Below are positions 1-10,539 of a DNA stretch of 64,000 nucleotides, in pieces. Source of the stretch: Levilactobacillus angrenensis. Lineage in GTDB: Bacteria > Bacillota > Bacilli > Lactobacillales > Lactobacillaceae. Location: positions 62,001 to 126,000 of the forward strand of contig NZ_RHOB01000002.1 in assembly GCF_003946085.1 (NCBI RefSeq). Reading direction: 5' to 3'. The position numbers and the translations under genes were made by a program. The notes below the pieces were generated by a model. It did not search any database, had not been told where the DNA came from, and saw only the letters and a list, made by a program, of their open reading frames with translations. The first letter of the stretch is position 1, and every line of letters begins with the position of its first letter.

Positions 1-31
1 ATAATCATCTTACCCAACAGTTTACGGGCGC

Positions 32-61
32 AAAAAAATCGCCAGGGAATATCCCTCGCGA
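32..61 (-). terminator. Rho-independent terminator of the XRE gene
   Basis: On the minus strand a stem of about 10 bp (39-48 with 52-61, one mismatch) has a 3-nt loop and is followed by seven T (32-38). It lies about 60 nt beyond the stop of the XRE gene at 123. The first 122 bases hold nothing else that I can support. Confidence 0.8.
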
Positions 62-122
62 CGTTAGCAGCCTAATTCCCTAATGGAAATTAGCTATGAC
101 TCCTCCCAATGGTTCAAGCGAT

Positions 123-374
123 CTACAGCTTATCCTTAGCCGCACGCTGCCGTAAAGCGTGGATAAAATCACTCTTTTTACCAAAAAAGAGACAGTTCTG
201 TGGGACCTGATAGAGTGCCGATAAGCGCTCAATCGTTTGAATTCCGAGGTTCGAACTGTCCCGTTCCCAAGCAGCCAGCGTTTGGTAATGGATTCCTAAG
301 CAAGCCGCAGCTTCCTTTTGCGAGTACCCGGCATTGTGCCGAGCGGCTTCCAGTGTCATTTGCACCTTATCCAT
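123..374 (-). CDS. XRE-family helix-turn-helix transcriptional regulator
   Basis: Small DNA-binding protein of 83 residues that is almost entirely one Cro/C1-type HTH domain. Residues about 5-60 show the family pattern: a first helix, the recognition segment YSQKEAAACLGIHYQTLAAWE, then a third helix ending in IERLSALYQVP. The ATG at 374 is preferred over the GTG three bases upstream because AGGAGG lies eight bases before it. It has its own promoter (404-432) and terminator (32-61), so it is monocistronic and divergent from the XRE gene at 559. A palindrome between its -35 and -10 suggests that it or its neighbour represses it. The target genes are unknown. Confidence 0.85.
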   Translation of the reverse strand: MDKVQMTLEAARHNAGYSQKEAAACLGIHYQTLAAWERDSSNLGIQTIERLSALYQVPQNCLFFGKKSDFIHALRQRAAKDKL

Positions 375-403
375 CACGGACTCCTCCTTACAAACACTTT
401 CAC

Positions 404-432
404 ATCTTAAACGAGTTTATTCGTTTTGTCAA
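404..432 (-). promoter_or_regulatory. Promoter of the XRE gene with embedded palindromic operator
   Basis: Minus-strand TTGACA (427-432), a 17-nt spacer and TAAGAT (404-409). A perfect 6-bp inverted repeat AAACGA-N6-TCGTTT (409-426) fills the spacer. The position and symmetry fit a repressor site for an XRE dimer. The promoter is directly visible; the operator role is inferred. Confidence 0.8.
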
Positions 433-480
433 TTGCTGTTTAATAATTAGGGGTGTTTTTTAAGTTTTTTTCGCACAAAT

Positions 481-509
481 TTGCTTGTATTCTCGCAATT
501 CGTTATAAT
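481..509 (+). promoter_or_regulatory. Sigma-A promoter of the divergent XRE gene
   Basis: TTGCTT (481-486), a 17-nt spacer and a perfect TATAAT (504-509). It starts a short leader to the GTG start at 559 and is back to back with the promoter at 404-432. Confidence 0.8.
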
Positions 510-558
510 GACGATATAAAGAACCATTTTACTAAAATTAGACAAAGGAGTGAACGTC

Positions 559-918
559 GTGCCCCGCCATGAACTATCGCCTTTTGAAAAAAATATTCGC
601 CGAATCATTGCACAAAATTTAAAGGCAGCCAGCCACGATATTACGCAAGCTGAGCTAGCGGGGAAAACCGGCATTCCCACCTCAACTCTGTCCGGCTACT
701 TTGCGCAACGCTCCACCCCCAGCCCCGCTAACGTTGAAAAGCTGGCAACCGCGCTTGGCATACATAAATCCGCTATCGATCCGCGGTTTGATGAAGATTT
801 GTTGGATAACAACATCAACTTCGAAGCCGTTTTCGCGCAGCTGTCTCCTCAACGCCAACGGTCCGTCTTGATGTATGCGAAGCAACAACTCCAAGCCCAG
901 CTGGCTGGGTTAAAGTAG
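559..918 (+). CDS. XRE-family helix-turn-helix protein, 119 aa
   Basis: Regulator with an N-terminal HTH at residues about 10-65 (core ITQAELAGKTGIPTSTLSGY, then the third helix VEKLATALGI) and a C-terminal tail of about 50 residues. The tail ends in a helical segment (residues about 88-115, PQRQRSVLMYAKQQLQAQL) that could mediate dimerisation. I place the start at GTG 559 because AAAGGAG precedes it by eight bases; the upstream GTG at 550 overlaps that site. It is followed by a strong terminator (938-985). It resembles small phage-type repressors but has no phage neighbours. Its targets are unknown; it may cross-regulate the divergent XRE gene. Confidence 0.85.
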   Translation: MPRHELSPFEKNIRRIIAQNLKAASHDITQAELAGKTGIPTSTLSGYFAQRSTPSPANVEKLATALGIHKSAIDPRFDEDLLDNNINFEAVFAQLSPQRQRSVLMYAKQQLQAQLAGLK

Positions 919-937
919 CCCATCCGCTAGGACTGAC

Positions 938-985
938 CAAAAACAGCGCCACCACTGATTTTTTCAGTGATGACGCTGTTTTCTT
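938..985. terminator. Bidirectional terminator between XRE gene and rlmD
   Basis: AAAACAGCG at 940-948 pairs with CGCTGTTTT at 974-982, with further pairing (CACTGA/CAGTG) inside. T-rich tails on both sides suit the converging plus-strand XRE gene and minus-strand rlmD. Confidence 0.85.
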
Positions 986-1008
986 TGGTTAAAAATTCAC
1001 CTAAAATT

Positions 1009-2376
1009 TTACTTCTTCACTAACACCGTCACGGATTCCACGTGCGGCGTCTGTGGGAATTGGTCAACGGGTTGAATTGGCCCGTCGATGTCGTAACCGA
1101 GCTCTTGGAAACGGGCCACGTCACGCACCAAGGTTGCTGGGTTACAGCTGACGTAGACGACCTTCTTGGGTCCCATCTTGGCGGTGGAGTCGATCAGACT
1201 TTCGGCCAGACCCTTACGTGGTGGGTCAACCACCACGACGTCAGGCTTGATGCCCGCTTCTTGCCACTTGGCCATTTGGTCTTCGGCCTTGTCTACGGCA
1301 AATTCAACGTTCGCCAAATGGTTCTTTTGGGCGTTGACCTTGGCGTCTTCGATGGCTTCGGGCACGATATCGACCCCGTAAACGCGCTTGGCATGCTTGG
1401 CTAGGGCCAGCGAAATCGTCCCAATCCCACAGTAGGCATCGATCACGGTTTCCTTACCGGTCAGGCCGGCCTTGTCGATGGCCATTTGGTACAGCTTTTC
1501 CGTCTGTTGCGGGTTCACTTGGTAGAAAGACCGCGCCGAAATGGCGAAGGTCAAGCCCATCAAGGTATCCTCAATCGTTGGCTTACCGTACAGCGTCCGG
1601 GTCACGTTCCCCATGATGACGTTGGTCTTCTTAGCATTGACGTTTAAGACGATGCTCGTGACCTCTGGCAAGGCTTTGTGGATCTGGTCGACTAATTGGT
1701 CTTGACTTGGTAATTTCTGCTGACGACTGATTAAAACGATCATCATTTCATGACTGTAGTACCCGCGGCGAACCATGATGTTCCGGATGACACCCTTGTC
1801 ACTGATTTCGTTGTAAGCCGGAATTTCAAATTGGCGCAGTAAATCACGGACCTTCACGATGGCATCATCAATGGCGGGGTCTTGGATGTAGAAGTCCGTC
1901 AACGGAATCAGCTCATGACTGTGTTGACGATAGAATCCCGTTTCCAGCTTCCCTTTGATCATCCGCACCGGCACTTGTGCCTTATTCCGGTATTGCGTCG
2001 GGTTGGCCATCCCCAGGGTTGGGGCCACGTCAACGTCTTGGTGCGCCTTACTGAACAGTTCTTCAATCTGGTGTTGCTTAAATTTCAATTGGGCCGGGTA
2101 AGCCAGGTGTTGCAGTGGCGCGATTCCCGTTTGCCGGTAGGTCTTGTCCACGTCCTTGACCCGGTCGGCTGATTCGCTCTGCCATGAAATGGCGCGGGCA
2201 AAGCCGTAGTGGCTCTGAACCTTGGTCACTTGAATCGTGATGTCTTCGCCAGGTAAGGCGTTTTCGATAAATAACGGGAAGTCGTCGACCTTGGCCACAC
2301 CCATCCCCTGATAAGTCAGGTCGGTGATGGTCACGTCTAGGCGTTCGTTTTTACTGACTGGTGCTTTTGTTTTCAT
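1009..2376 (-). CDS. rlmD: 23S rRNA (uracil-C5)-methyltransferase, RlmD/RlmCD type
   Basis: SAM-dependent methyltransferase of the TrmA/RumA family that makes 5-methyluridine in 23S rRNA; the Gram-positive enzymes act at one or two uridines (U747/U1939 in E. coli numbering). An N-terminal TRAM domain (residues about 1-65) is followed by the catalytic domain with FYQVNPQQTEKLY, the SAM loop DAYCGIGTISLALA, VVVDPPRKGL and the catalytic YVSCNPATLVRD. The start is ATG 2376, preceded by GAGGT; longer frames run back into dgkB. The Fe-S cysteine cluster of E. coli RlmD is absent: the corresponding stretch reads RQTGIAPLQH. It is the last gene of the gatCAB-dgkB unit. Confidence 0.93.
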   Translation of the reverse strand: MKTKAPVSKNERLDVTITDLTYQGMGVAKVDDFPLFIENALPGEDITIQVTKVQSHYGFARAISWQSESADRVKDVDKTYRQTGIAPLQHLAYPAQLKFKQHQIEELFSKAHQDVDVAPTLGMANPTQYRNKAQVPVRMIKGKLETGFYRQHSHELIPLTDFYIQDPAIDDAIVKVRDLLRQFEIPAYNEISDKGVIRNIMVRRGYYSHEMMIVLISRQQKLPSQDQLVDQIHKALPEVTSIVLNVNAKKTNVIMGNVTRTLYGKPTIEDTLMGLTFAISARSFYQVNPQQTEKLYQMAIDKAGLTGKETVIDAYCGIGTISLALAKHAKRVYGVDIVPEAIEDAKVNAQKNHLANVEFAVDKAEDQMAKWQEAGIKPDVVVVDPPRKGLAESLIDSTAKMGPKKVVYVSCNPATLVRDVARFQELGYDIDGPIQPVDQFPQTPHVESVTVLVKK

Positions 2377-2401
2377 AATAACCTCAATTTCTTTAATCAG
2401 A

Positions 2402-2439
2402 AAGGGACTTTGCTGCTCATTCGTCGCGCAAAATCCCTT
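2402..2439 (-). terminator. Hairpin between dgkB and rlmD
   Basis: A stem of about 11 bp (2402-2413 with 2428-2439) lies 23 nt past the dgkB stop on the minus strand. Only a short T run follows, so it may be a weak terminator or an mRNA-processing or stabilising hairpin rather than a full stop. Confidence 0.4.
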
Positions 2440-2461
2440 CCAGTAACTATCTATAACCCGT

Positions 2462-3478
2462 TTAGTCTTCGGACTGTTCGTCTTGGTCCTCTGGTAAACG
2501 CTCAACTTGCTTCACGAAGTTTTGCTCCGCGGCCAGCAATTCTGGTGACTCGCTAGTGACGGCCGCATCCGGAATATCATCCAGATTAGCGTACATCTCA
2601 ATGTGTTGCCGCAGGTTGCGGAACTTCATTGGAGCGTCACCACCGTATTCGCCATCCAGGTTGATCATCATGCGGTCTTCAACCGGCCGTGCGACCACCT
2701 TACTGGTCTTCTCGTAAATGATGTGCGGATCATTGATGTGCTTGCCCCCGTTGAGGACCAGGCCCATCAGCCGCAAAATTTCCGGCATGCTGGCTGTCTT
2801 CACGATGATCATCGTGAACTTGCCATCATCTAGCGCCGCGTCGGGCACAATCTGCTCGAAGCCGCCGATAGAATTAGTCAACGCCAACAAGAACATCGAC
2901 GCCTTCCCGCGGAAATGGCCACCATCATAGGTCAAGTCCATTTCAATCGGCTTGATGCGGGGCAACAGCTCGGCGCCCTTCATCAGGTAAGCCAGATAAC
3001 CGAAAATGGACTTCAAGTTAGACGGCACGTCGTAGGTCAGTTCCGTCAACAGGCCCCCGCCAGCGATATTGATAAAGTAGGTATCGCCAGCCTGGCCAAT
3101 GTCCATCTTGATGGTTTGGTCTTTCAAGACGACCTTGGCTGCTGCTAACGGGTCTTCCCGCGGAATGTGCAGCGCTCGGGCATAGTCATTCGTGGTACCG
3201 GCAGGAATGATGGCCATCTTGGGACGATGAGGTAAGCCAGCCAAACCGTTGACGACCTGGTTGATGGTCCCGTCGCCCCCGGCCGCAACGACTAACTCAA
3301 AGCCGGCTTTGGCCGCCCGAGTAGCTTCGTCGCGTGCTGAATTTGGTGCCGCAGTGGTCGCGTAAGCGCTGGTTTCGTACCCCGCTTGCTCGAACACCGC
3401 CAAAATATCGATTAGGTCTTTCTTCAACGCCTCGCGTCCTGAAGTCGGATTATAAATGACCCGTGCCCGTTTACGCAT
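2462..3478 (-). CDS. dgkB: Diacylglycerol kinase, DagK/YegS lipid-kinase family
   Basis: Soluble lipid kinase that phosphorylates diacylglycerol to phosphatidic acid with ATP, recycling the diacylglycerol released during lipoteichoic acid synthesis. The N-terminal catalytic domain has IYNPTSGR near residue 10, the nucleotide loop AAGGDGTINQVVNGLAG (residues about 66-82) and IPAGTTNDYARAL; a C-terminal beta domain follows. At 338 residues it has the usual length, apart from an acidic tail (QDEQSED). GGAGG precedes the ATG. It lies 16 nt behind gatB, a conserved neighbourhood in lactobacilli and other Firmicutes. Confidence 0.93.
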   Translation of the reverse strand: MRKRARVIYNPTSGREALKKDLIDILAVFEQAGYETSAYATTAAPNSARDEATRAAKAGFELVVAAGGDGTINQVVNGLAGLPHRPKMAIIPAGTTNDYARALHIPREDPLAAAKVVLKDQTIKMDIGQAGDTYFINIAGGGLLTELTYDVPSNLKSIFGYLAYLMKGAELLPRIKPIEMDLTYDGGHFRGKASMFLLALTNSIGGFEQIVPDAALDDGKFTMIIVKTASMPEILRLMGLVLNGGKHINDPHIIYEKTSKVVARPVEDRMMINLDGEYGGDAPMKFRNLRQHIEMYANLDDIPDAAVTSESPELLAAEQNFVKQVERLPEDQDEQSED

Positions 3479-3494
3479 GATGTGCCTCCATGTT

Positions 3495-4916
3495 CTATTG
3501 CTGTAATGCGGCCATTAACAATTTGTTAACGACTTGTGGGTTGGCTTGCCCGTGCGTTTGCTTCATGATTTGACCCACTAAGTAGCCCACGGCCCGCTTT
3601 TTCCCGTTGTTAAAGTCTTCGATGGATTGCGGATTAGCCGACAAAACATCGTCGATGATCGGTTGTAATTTGGCTGGATCTGACAGTTGAACCAAACCGT
3701 GTGCTTCCACGTAGGCCTTAGGTTCTTCACCATTGGTAATGGCCTTGAAGACCTTCTTAGCCATCTTGCTTGAAATGGTGCCGTCAGAGATCAAATTGAT
3801 CATCCCGGCCAAGTTAGCTGGTGTCAGCTTCGTCGCCTGTAAGTCAACTTGCTTTTCGTTCAGGTACGCATTCACGTCCCCTTGCAGGTAGTTGGCCGCC
3901 ATCTTCGGATCAGCCTTTAAAGCGACCGTGGCATCGAAGAAGTCAGACATTTCCTTGGTCTGCGTGATGACCATGGCGTCGTAATCCGTTAAGCCCAGTT
4001 CGTTGACGTAACGTTCACGCCGCTTCCCTGGCATTTCTGGCATTGCGTCGCCCAATTCCTTGATCCAGTCATCACTGATATTCAGTGATGGCAGGTCGGG
4101 TTCTGGGAAGTAACGGTAGTCATCTGAGCCGGCCTTGACCCGCATCAGAATCGTTTCGCCGGTCTTTTCGTCAAACCGCCGCGTTTCTTGTTGCACAGAA
4201 CCACCGGACATCAAGACTTGTTGTTGTCGCTTTTCTTCGTACTCTAGTCCCCGTTGGACGTAGTTAAAGGAGTTCAAGTTCTTCAGCTCAGTCTTGGTCC
4301 CGAACTTCTTTTGGCCAACTGGCCGCACGGAGATGTTGACGTCGACCCGCATGGACCCTTCTTCCATCTTCACGTCAGAAATCCCGGTAAATTGGATCCG
4401 TTGACGTAAGGCTTCCAGGTAAGCGTAGGCTTCGGCTGGTGAAGCAATGTCTGGTTTCGACACGATTTCAATCAGTGGCGTGCCTTGCCGGTTCAAATCG
4501 ACGTAGGAGTAGTCCCGTTCGTGGGTGTTCTTCCCGGCATCTTCTTCGATGTGCATTTCGGCGATCCCGATTTTTTTCTTCACGCCGTCCACGTCGACTT
4601 CGACCCAGCCATCGTGACCGATAGGCTTGTCAGATTGCGTGATTTGGTAGGCTTTCGGGTTATCCGGATAGAAGTAGTTCTTCCGGTCAAAGTGGGTGTG
4701 TTGTTCCACCGTGGCGTGCAATGCCAGTGCGGCAATGATACCATCAGCGACCACGCCCTTGTTGGTGGTTGGCAGTACCCCAGGATACCCCCAGTCGATG
4801 ACGTTGGTATTGGCGTTAGGGTCAGCACCATAAGCAACTGGTGACGGGCTAAAGATCTTTGAATTTGTCTTTAACTCAATGTGGACTTCTAGTCCAATCG
4901 TGGTTTCAAAGTTCAT
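3495..4916 (-). CDS. gatB: Asp-tRNA(Asn)/Glu-tRNA(Gln) amidotransferase subunit B
   Basis: Kinase and tRNA-binding subunit of the GatCAB amidotransferase, which activates Glu or Asp on mischarged tRNA before amidation. The cradle domain starts with [15 protein letters not shown] and carries [18 protein letters not shown]; the C-terminal third (from about residue 330) is the helical plus YqeY-like tail domain ending [18 protein letters not shown]. It has the normal length of 473 residues. The ATG overlaps the last base of the gatA stop, so translation is coupled. Confidence 0.97.
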   Translation of the reverse strand: MNFETTIGLEVHIELKTNSKIFSPSPVAYGADPNANTNVIDWGYPGVLPTTNKGVVADGIIAALALHATVEQHTHFDRKNYFYPDNPKAYQITQSDKPIGHDGWVEVDVDGVKKKIGIAEMHIEEDAGKNTHERDYSYVDLNRQGTPLIEIVSKPDIASPAEAYAYLEALRQRIQFTGISDVKMEEGSMRVDVNISVRPVGQKKFGTKTELKNLNSFNYVQRGLEYEEKRQQQVLMSGGSVQQETRRFDEKTGETILMRVKAGSDDYRYFPEPDLPSLNISDDWIKELGDAMPEMPGKRRERYVNELGLTDYDAMVITQTKEMSDFFDATVALKADPKMAANYLQGDVNAYLNEKQVDLQATKLTPANLAGMINLISDGTISSKMAKKVFKAITNGEEPKAYVEAHGLVQLSDPAKLQPIIDDVLSANPQSIEDFNNGKKRAVGYLVGQIMKQTHGQANPQVVNKLLMAALQQ

Positions 4917-6385
4917 TAGTTTTGACCTCCTAACGTGGGTACTTGTAAATGAAAGTCGGTGTTTTGTTCGAAGGCGTAACCCGCTTTGTACAGCGTGCTT
5001 TCGTCAAATGGCCGACCAATTAATTGCATGCCGACTGGCAAGTTGTTGCTGAAGCCAGCGGGTAAGGATAAGCCTGGCAAACCGGCTAAGTTGACCGGAA
5101 TCGTCAAGACATCGTTCATGTACATGGTGATTGGATCCTTGATTTCGTCGCCGATACCAAAGGCTGGGGTTGGCGCAACGGGTCCCATGATGAAATCGTG
5201 GTCTTTCAAGACCGCTTTAAAGTCGTTGATGATGACCGTCCGGACCTTCGCTGCTTTTAAGAAATAAGCATCGTAGAACCCAGCGGATAAGGAGAACGTC
5301 CCTAACATGATCCGGCGCTTGACTTCTTCGCCAAAGCCTTCGGAACGTGACTTCACGTAGACGTCTTCCAGGTTCTTAACGTCCTTGGCCCGGTAACCGT
5401 AACGGATACCATCGAACCGTTGTAAGTTGGAAGACGCTTCGGATGAGGCGATGATGTAATAAGCAGCCACGCCATACTTGTTGTGCGGCAAGGAAACTTC
5501 ATCCACCGTGGCGCCTAACTTCCGGTACGTATCAGCAGCGGCTAAAATGGCGGCCTTGACGTCAGGGTTGACCCCTTCGGCCAAGAATTCCTTAGGCAGC
5601 CCAATGCGCATGCCCTTGACACTCGTGGCGTCATTTAAGTCAGCCGCAAAGTCCGGCACTGCCTGCGTTGAACTCGTCAAATCGTGGTCGTCATGACCGG
5701 CAATGGCACTCAAAATCGTCGCGTTATCCTTGACACTGCGAGTCATCGGACCGATTTGATCCAAACTGGACCCAAAGGCGATCAGACCCCACCGAGAAAC
5801 CCGACCGTACGTGGGCTTGATCCCCACGATACCGTTAAAGGCAGCCGGTTGCCGAATCGAACCACCGGTATCAGACCCCAAAGCAACGGGCACTTGACCC
5901 GAAGCCACTGCGGCCGCTGAACCACCAGAAGACCCACCGGGAACCTTGGTTTGGTCCCAAGCGTTCTTCGTGGTCTTGAAGGCGGAGTTTTCGGTTGACC
6001 CACCCATGGCAAATTCATCCAAGTTGGTCTTGCCGACCGTGATCATTTGGGCGTTTGCCAATTTTTCAGTTACCGTCGCATCGTAGACCGGCTTGAAGTT
6101 TTCCAAAATTTTGGAAGCCGCCGTCGTGGTCAGACCCTTGGTCACGATGTTGTCCTTCAACCCCACTGGAATCCCAGCCAGGGGTTGGTCGGCGTTAATT
6201 CCTTGTTGATCAATTTCGGCCGCTTGGTTCAAAGCAGCCTCTTCGTTTAAGTTTAAGAAAGCATCGATTTGAGGATCGGTTGCTTTAATGTTATCGAAAG
6301 TCGCCTGCGTTAATTCCTTGGCACTGATTTTCTTAGCGACCAGGTCAGCATGCAGACCAGCGAGATCTTTGTCAAAATAATTCAT
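4916..6385 (-). CDS. gatA: Asp-tRNA(Asn)/Glu-tRNA(Gln) amidotransferase subunit A
   Basis: Amidase-signature subunit that releases ammonia from glutamine for the transamidation carried out with GatB. The Ser-cisSer-Lys triad is visible: K77 in [11 protein letters not shown]152 in the GGSSGGS loop and nucleophile S176 in [10 protein letters not shown]. The length of 489 residues is typical. It starts directly after the gatC stop and overlaps gatB by one base, so the three subunits are produced together. Confidence 0.97.
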   Translation of the reverse strand: MNYFDKDLAGLHADLVAKKISAKELTQATFDNIKATDPQIDAFLNLNEEAALNQAAEIDQQGINADQPLAGIPVGLKDNIVTKGLTTTAASKILENFKPVYDATVTEKLANAQMITVGKTNLDEFAMGGSTENSAFKTTKNAWDQTKVPGGSSGGSAAAVASGQVPVALGSDTGGSIRQPAAFNGIVGIKPTYGRVSRWGLIAFGSSLDQIGPMTRSVKDNATILSAIAGHDDHDLTSSTQAVPDFAADLNDATSVKGMRIGLPKEFLAEGVNPDVKAAILAAADTYRKLGATVDEVSLPHNKYGVAAYYIIASSEASSNLQRFDGIRYGYRAKDVKNLEDVYVKSRSEGFGEEVKRRIMLGTFSLSAGFYDAYFLKAAKVRTVIINDFKAVLKDHDFIMGPVAPTPAFGIGDEIKDPITMYMNDVLTIPVNLAGLPGLSLPAGFSNNLPVGMQLIGRPFDESTLYKAGYAFEQNTDFHLQVPTLGGQN

Positions 6386-6697
6386 TTAGTCGTTATCCTC
6401 GCTTTCATCGATGATGGCAGGTACCTTAATAAAGCCACGAGCGGCATCTGGCGCGTTGTGCAACAGCGCTGAGCTCTGCCCCCAGTTATCGGCGACGTCC
6501 TCACGCATCACGTTGAGTTGGTCGGAAACGTTGCTGGTGACGTCAACACCATCGGTATCCACTTCACTCAGTGATTCAAACATACCGATAATGTCGTCCA
6601 ATTGGGGCGTAAAGGCGTCCAATTCGGCATCCGTAAATTCAAGCTTTGCCAGACCGGCAACGTGTTGAACTTGTTCTCGATTAATTCGATTAGCCAT
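6386..6697 (-). CDS. gatC: Asp-tRNA(Asn)/Glu-tRNA(Gln) amidotransferase subunit C
   Basis: Small subunit of 103 residues that wraps around GatA and stabilises the GatA-GatB contact. The family N-terminus INREQVQHVAGLAKLEFTD and the C-terminal region around ARGFIKVPAI are present. ATG 6697 follows an AGAGGGA ribosome site; the in-frame TTG just upstream is less likely. It is the first gene of the gatCAB-dgkB-rlmD unit, and the promoter at 6773-6800 lies about 75 nt upstream. Confidence 0.95.
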   Translation of the reverse strand: MANRINREQVQHVAGLAKLEFTDAELDAFTPQLDDIIGMFESLSEVDTDGVDVTSNVSDQLNVMREDVADNWGQSSALLHNAPDAARGFIKVPAIIDESEDND

Positions 6698-6772
6698 CAA
6701 TTATCCCTCTTTCTAATTTATCCGCAATTCACCGTTTATTCCAGACTACGCCAAGAATAAACATACATTGCC

Positions 6773-6800
6773 ATTCTACCATATATCTGCGGTCCGCCAA
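6773..6800 (-). promoter_or_regulatory. Promoter of gatCAB-dgkB-rlmD
   Basis: Minus-strand TTGGCG (6795-6800), a 16-nt spacer and TAGAAT (6773-6778). No other good match lies between it and gatC. Confidence 0.65.
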
Positions 6801-6844
6801 AGATTATGCGTTAATTTTCTTCGGAGTTACGACGGTTTGTGCTG

Positions 6845-7036
6845 ATTGGCCGCCTGCCGTTCACTAGAAATGAGTTGGAACGCTGAGGGCGCCGGTCCAA
6901 GCCAAAGGGCGGTCTTGGACCTCACCTTGAAGCCGGTAACCCACGTCTTCAAGATGCCAGTTCCCTAAGCGGCGTGAATCGTGCCGCTAAGGGAACTCCC
7001 ACAGCTGAACTCATTTCTAGCGAACTCTCGGCTACA
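6845..7036 (-). repeat. Dispersed structured repeat, copy A (full module)
   Basis: Full copy of the intergenic repeat family, read on the minus strand from GTAGCCGAGAGTTCGC (7036 downward) to GGCGGCC (near 6848). The outer stem pairs 6859-6876 with 7008-7025 (17 of 18 bp). Three hairpins lie inside: CAAG-type arms at about 6893-6923, AAG-rich arms at about 6922-6953, and a 15-bp stem at 6959-6996. Compare 13071-13266 and 21336-21524. The rest of the gap, 7037-7232, shows no ORF, repeat or promoter I can defend. Confidence 0.85.
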
Positions 7037-7232
7037 GTGGTGCCTGTCAACGAAAATCGTCATCACCATTTCGTTATCAGAAATAGTACATAAACTTGCG
7101 ACCTACCCAACTGGCACGCCTCGCCGAAGACCTCACAGGGTTAGATGACTTGCGCGCGAACCGCTAGCCCTTACTCAAGCCATCGTTACCCCCTAATTCA
7201 CTCACCAACTATTCACATGAACAACTGAAGTG

Positions 7233-7300
7233 AAAAGCGGACAACCGCGCACTCGTCACTCACAAACCAGGTGATGAATCCGCTGTCGTCCGCTTTTCTT
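7233..7300 (-). terminator. Terminator after camS
   Basis: AAAAGCGGAC at 7233-7242 and GTCCGCTTTT at 7288-7297 form a 10-bp stem around a long, partly self-paired loop, about 16 nt past the camS stop. The T tract is short, so efficiency is uncertain. Confidence 0.6.
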
Positions 7301-7315
7301 GTCAATCAATTCATT

Positions 7316-8461
7316 TTAGTAACTGTTAAAGACGTGACTCGTAAACTTCTTGGCTCCACTGGCTCGTGACAGGAAGCTTTGTGTGCCGTCCGTTGAAGCC
7401 ACCGTGATGTCGATTGGTACCCCGGATGGCAAGTACTTTTGTGCCGCCGTTTGGAGGTACTGCGTGAAACTAATGATTTCCGTTTGACTGTAGAATTGCG
7501 TCTGAATGTTGACGTGCATCCCCGTCAATGACTTGCCGTTGTAATGGGCTTGGGCAGTCACCCCACTCAAGTTCGGGAAGAAGTTCTCGACTTCAGTCTT
7601 GAAATTGGTGAACGCACTGGAATCATTGCTGTTCGGACTGCTTGACCCACTGGAAATTGGGAAGACGTAGTTCTTTTCGTCCATCGCCGTCCATTTGGCT
7701 ACACTAGTCGTCCCCGCCTTGTTTTGCGAGTAGGCAATGAAGTCCCCGCCGACCAGGCTATCGTTGGACGCCTGCCGGTAAATTGCAACCACGATGGGCA
7801 CGTTCTTCAGCGCTGACTTTTGCCGCAAGCGTTTGAGGACCGTGTTGGCAGCTTGCTTGGCGTACGCCTCACCCGCAGCCTTGGTGATCTTCGTTTCATA
7901 GGTCGCACCGTACTGCGTCTTCTTGTAATAATCCACGGAGTTGACCGCGATTCCTACAGTGACACCACCTAGATGCAGCTTGTTATTCTTTTGGGTCATG
8001 TAATCTTGTTCTTCAATCGCTTGAATGTAGATAGGATTCCGTTTAGTTGGCGACGTTGAGCCATTGCTCTTGGGGTTCAGTCCCGTCGGATTGGATTTAC
8101 TCTTCCGGTCCAACCAATTTTGGACCGTCGACGTCGTCAGGTATTGCCCTTCTTGGAACACATAGCTCTTAGTCGAGAAGACCTTTTTGGACACGTTCAA
8201 CATACCATTTTCAAAGCTCTTCAGGTTGTACGTGTTACCAGAGTCTTGACTATTCGTGACCCCTCGCGACTTACTCGTTTGGTAGTGGCCACTCTTAATG
8301 ACCCCTTCGTAATCGCCATCACTGCTCTGTCCAGTCAGCTGGGTGCCGCCGGATTTACTCCCACCGGAAGTCCCGGACATACTGGAACTGCCTAAATTAC
8401 CACACGCGGCCAAAAAGAGCGGCACTGCGGCTAACGCCAGAAAAGTTCGTAACCGTTTCAC
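7316..8461 (-). CDS. camS: CamS family lipoprotein (sex-pheromone-type precursor)
   Basis: Surface lipoprotein of 381 residues. A lipoprotein signal peptide ends in the lipobox LAAC with the lipidated cysteine at residue 20, followed by a Ser/Gly-rich linker and a conserved exported domain. In enterococci and staphylococci the signal peptide of this family gives rise to a peptide pheromone (family knowledge), but the physiological role of the mature protein is unclear. It ends the pcrA-ligA-camS unit, 22 nt behind ligA, the usual arrangement in lactobacilli. The start is supported by AGGAGG 5-10 nt upstream. Confidence 0.9.
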   Translation of the reverse strand: MKRLRTFLALAAVPLFLAACGNLGSSSMSGTSGGSKSGGTQLTGQSSDGDYEGVIKSGHYQTSKSRGVTNSQDSGNTYNLKSFENGMLNVSKKVFSTKSYVFQEGQYLTTSTVQNWLDRKSKSNPTGLNPKSNGSTSPTKRNPIYIQAIEEQDYMTQKNNKLHLGGVTVGIAVNSVDYYKKTQYGATYETKITKAAGEAYAKQAANTVLKRLRQKSALKNVPIVVAIYRQASNDSLVGGDFIAYSQNKAGTTSVAKWTAMDEKNYVFPISSGSSSPNSNDSSAFTNFKTEVENFFPNLSGVTAQAHYNGKSLTGMHVNIQTQFYSQTEIISFTQYLQTAAQKYLPSGVPIDITVASTDGTQSFLSRASGAKKFTSHVFNSY

Positions 8462-8483
8462 GACTTGTTTCCTCCTAAAATCA

Positions 8484-10532
<2,049 letters not shown>

Positions 10533-10539
10533 TTAACGT

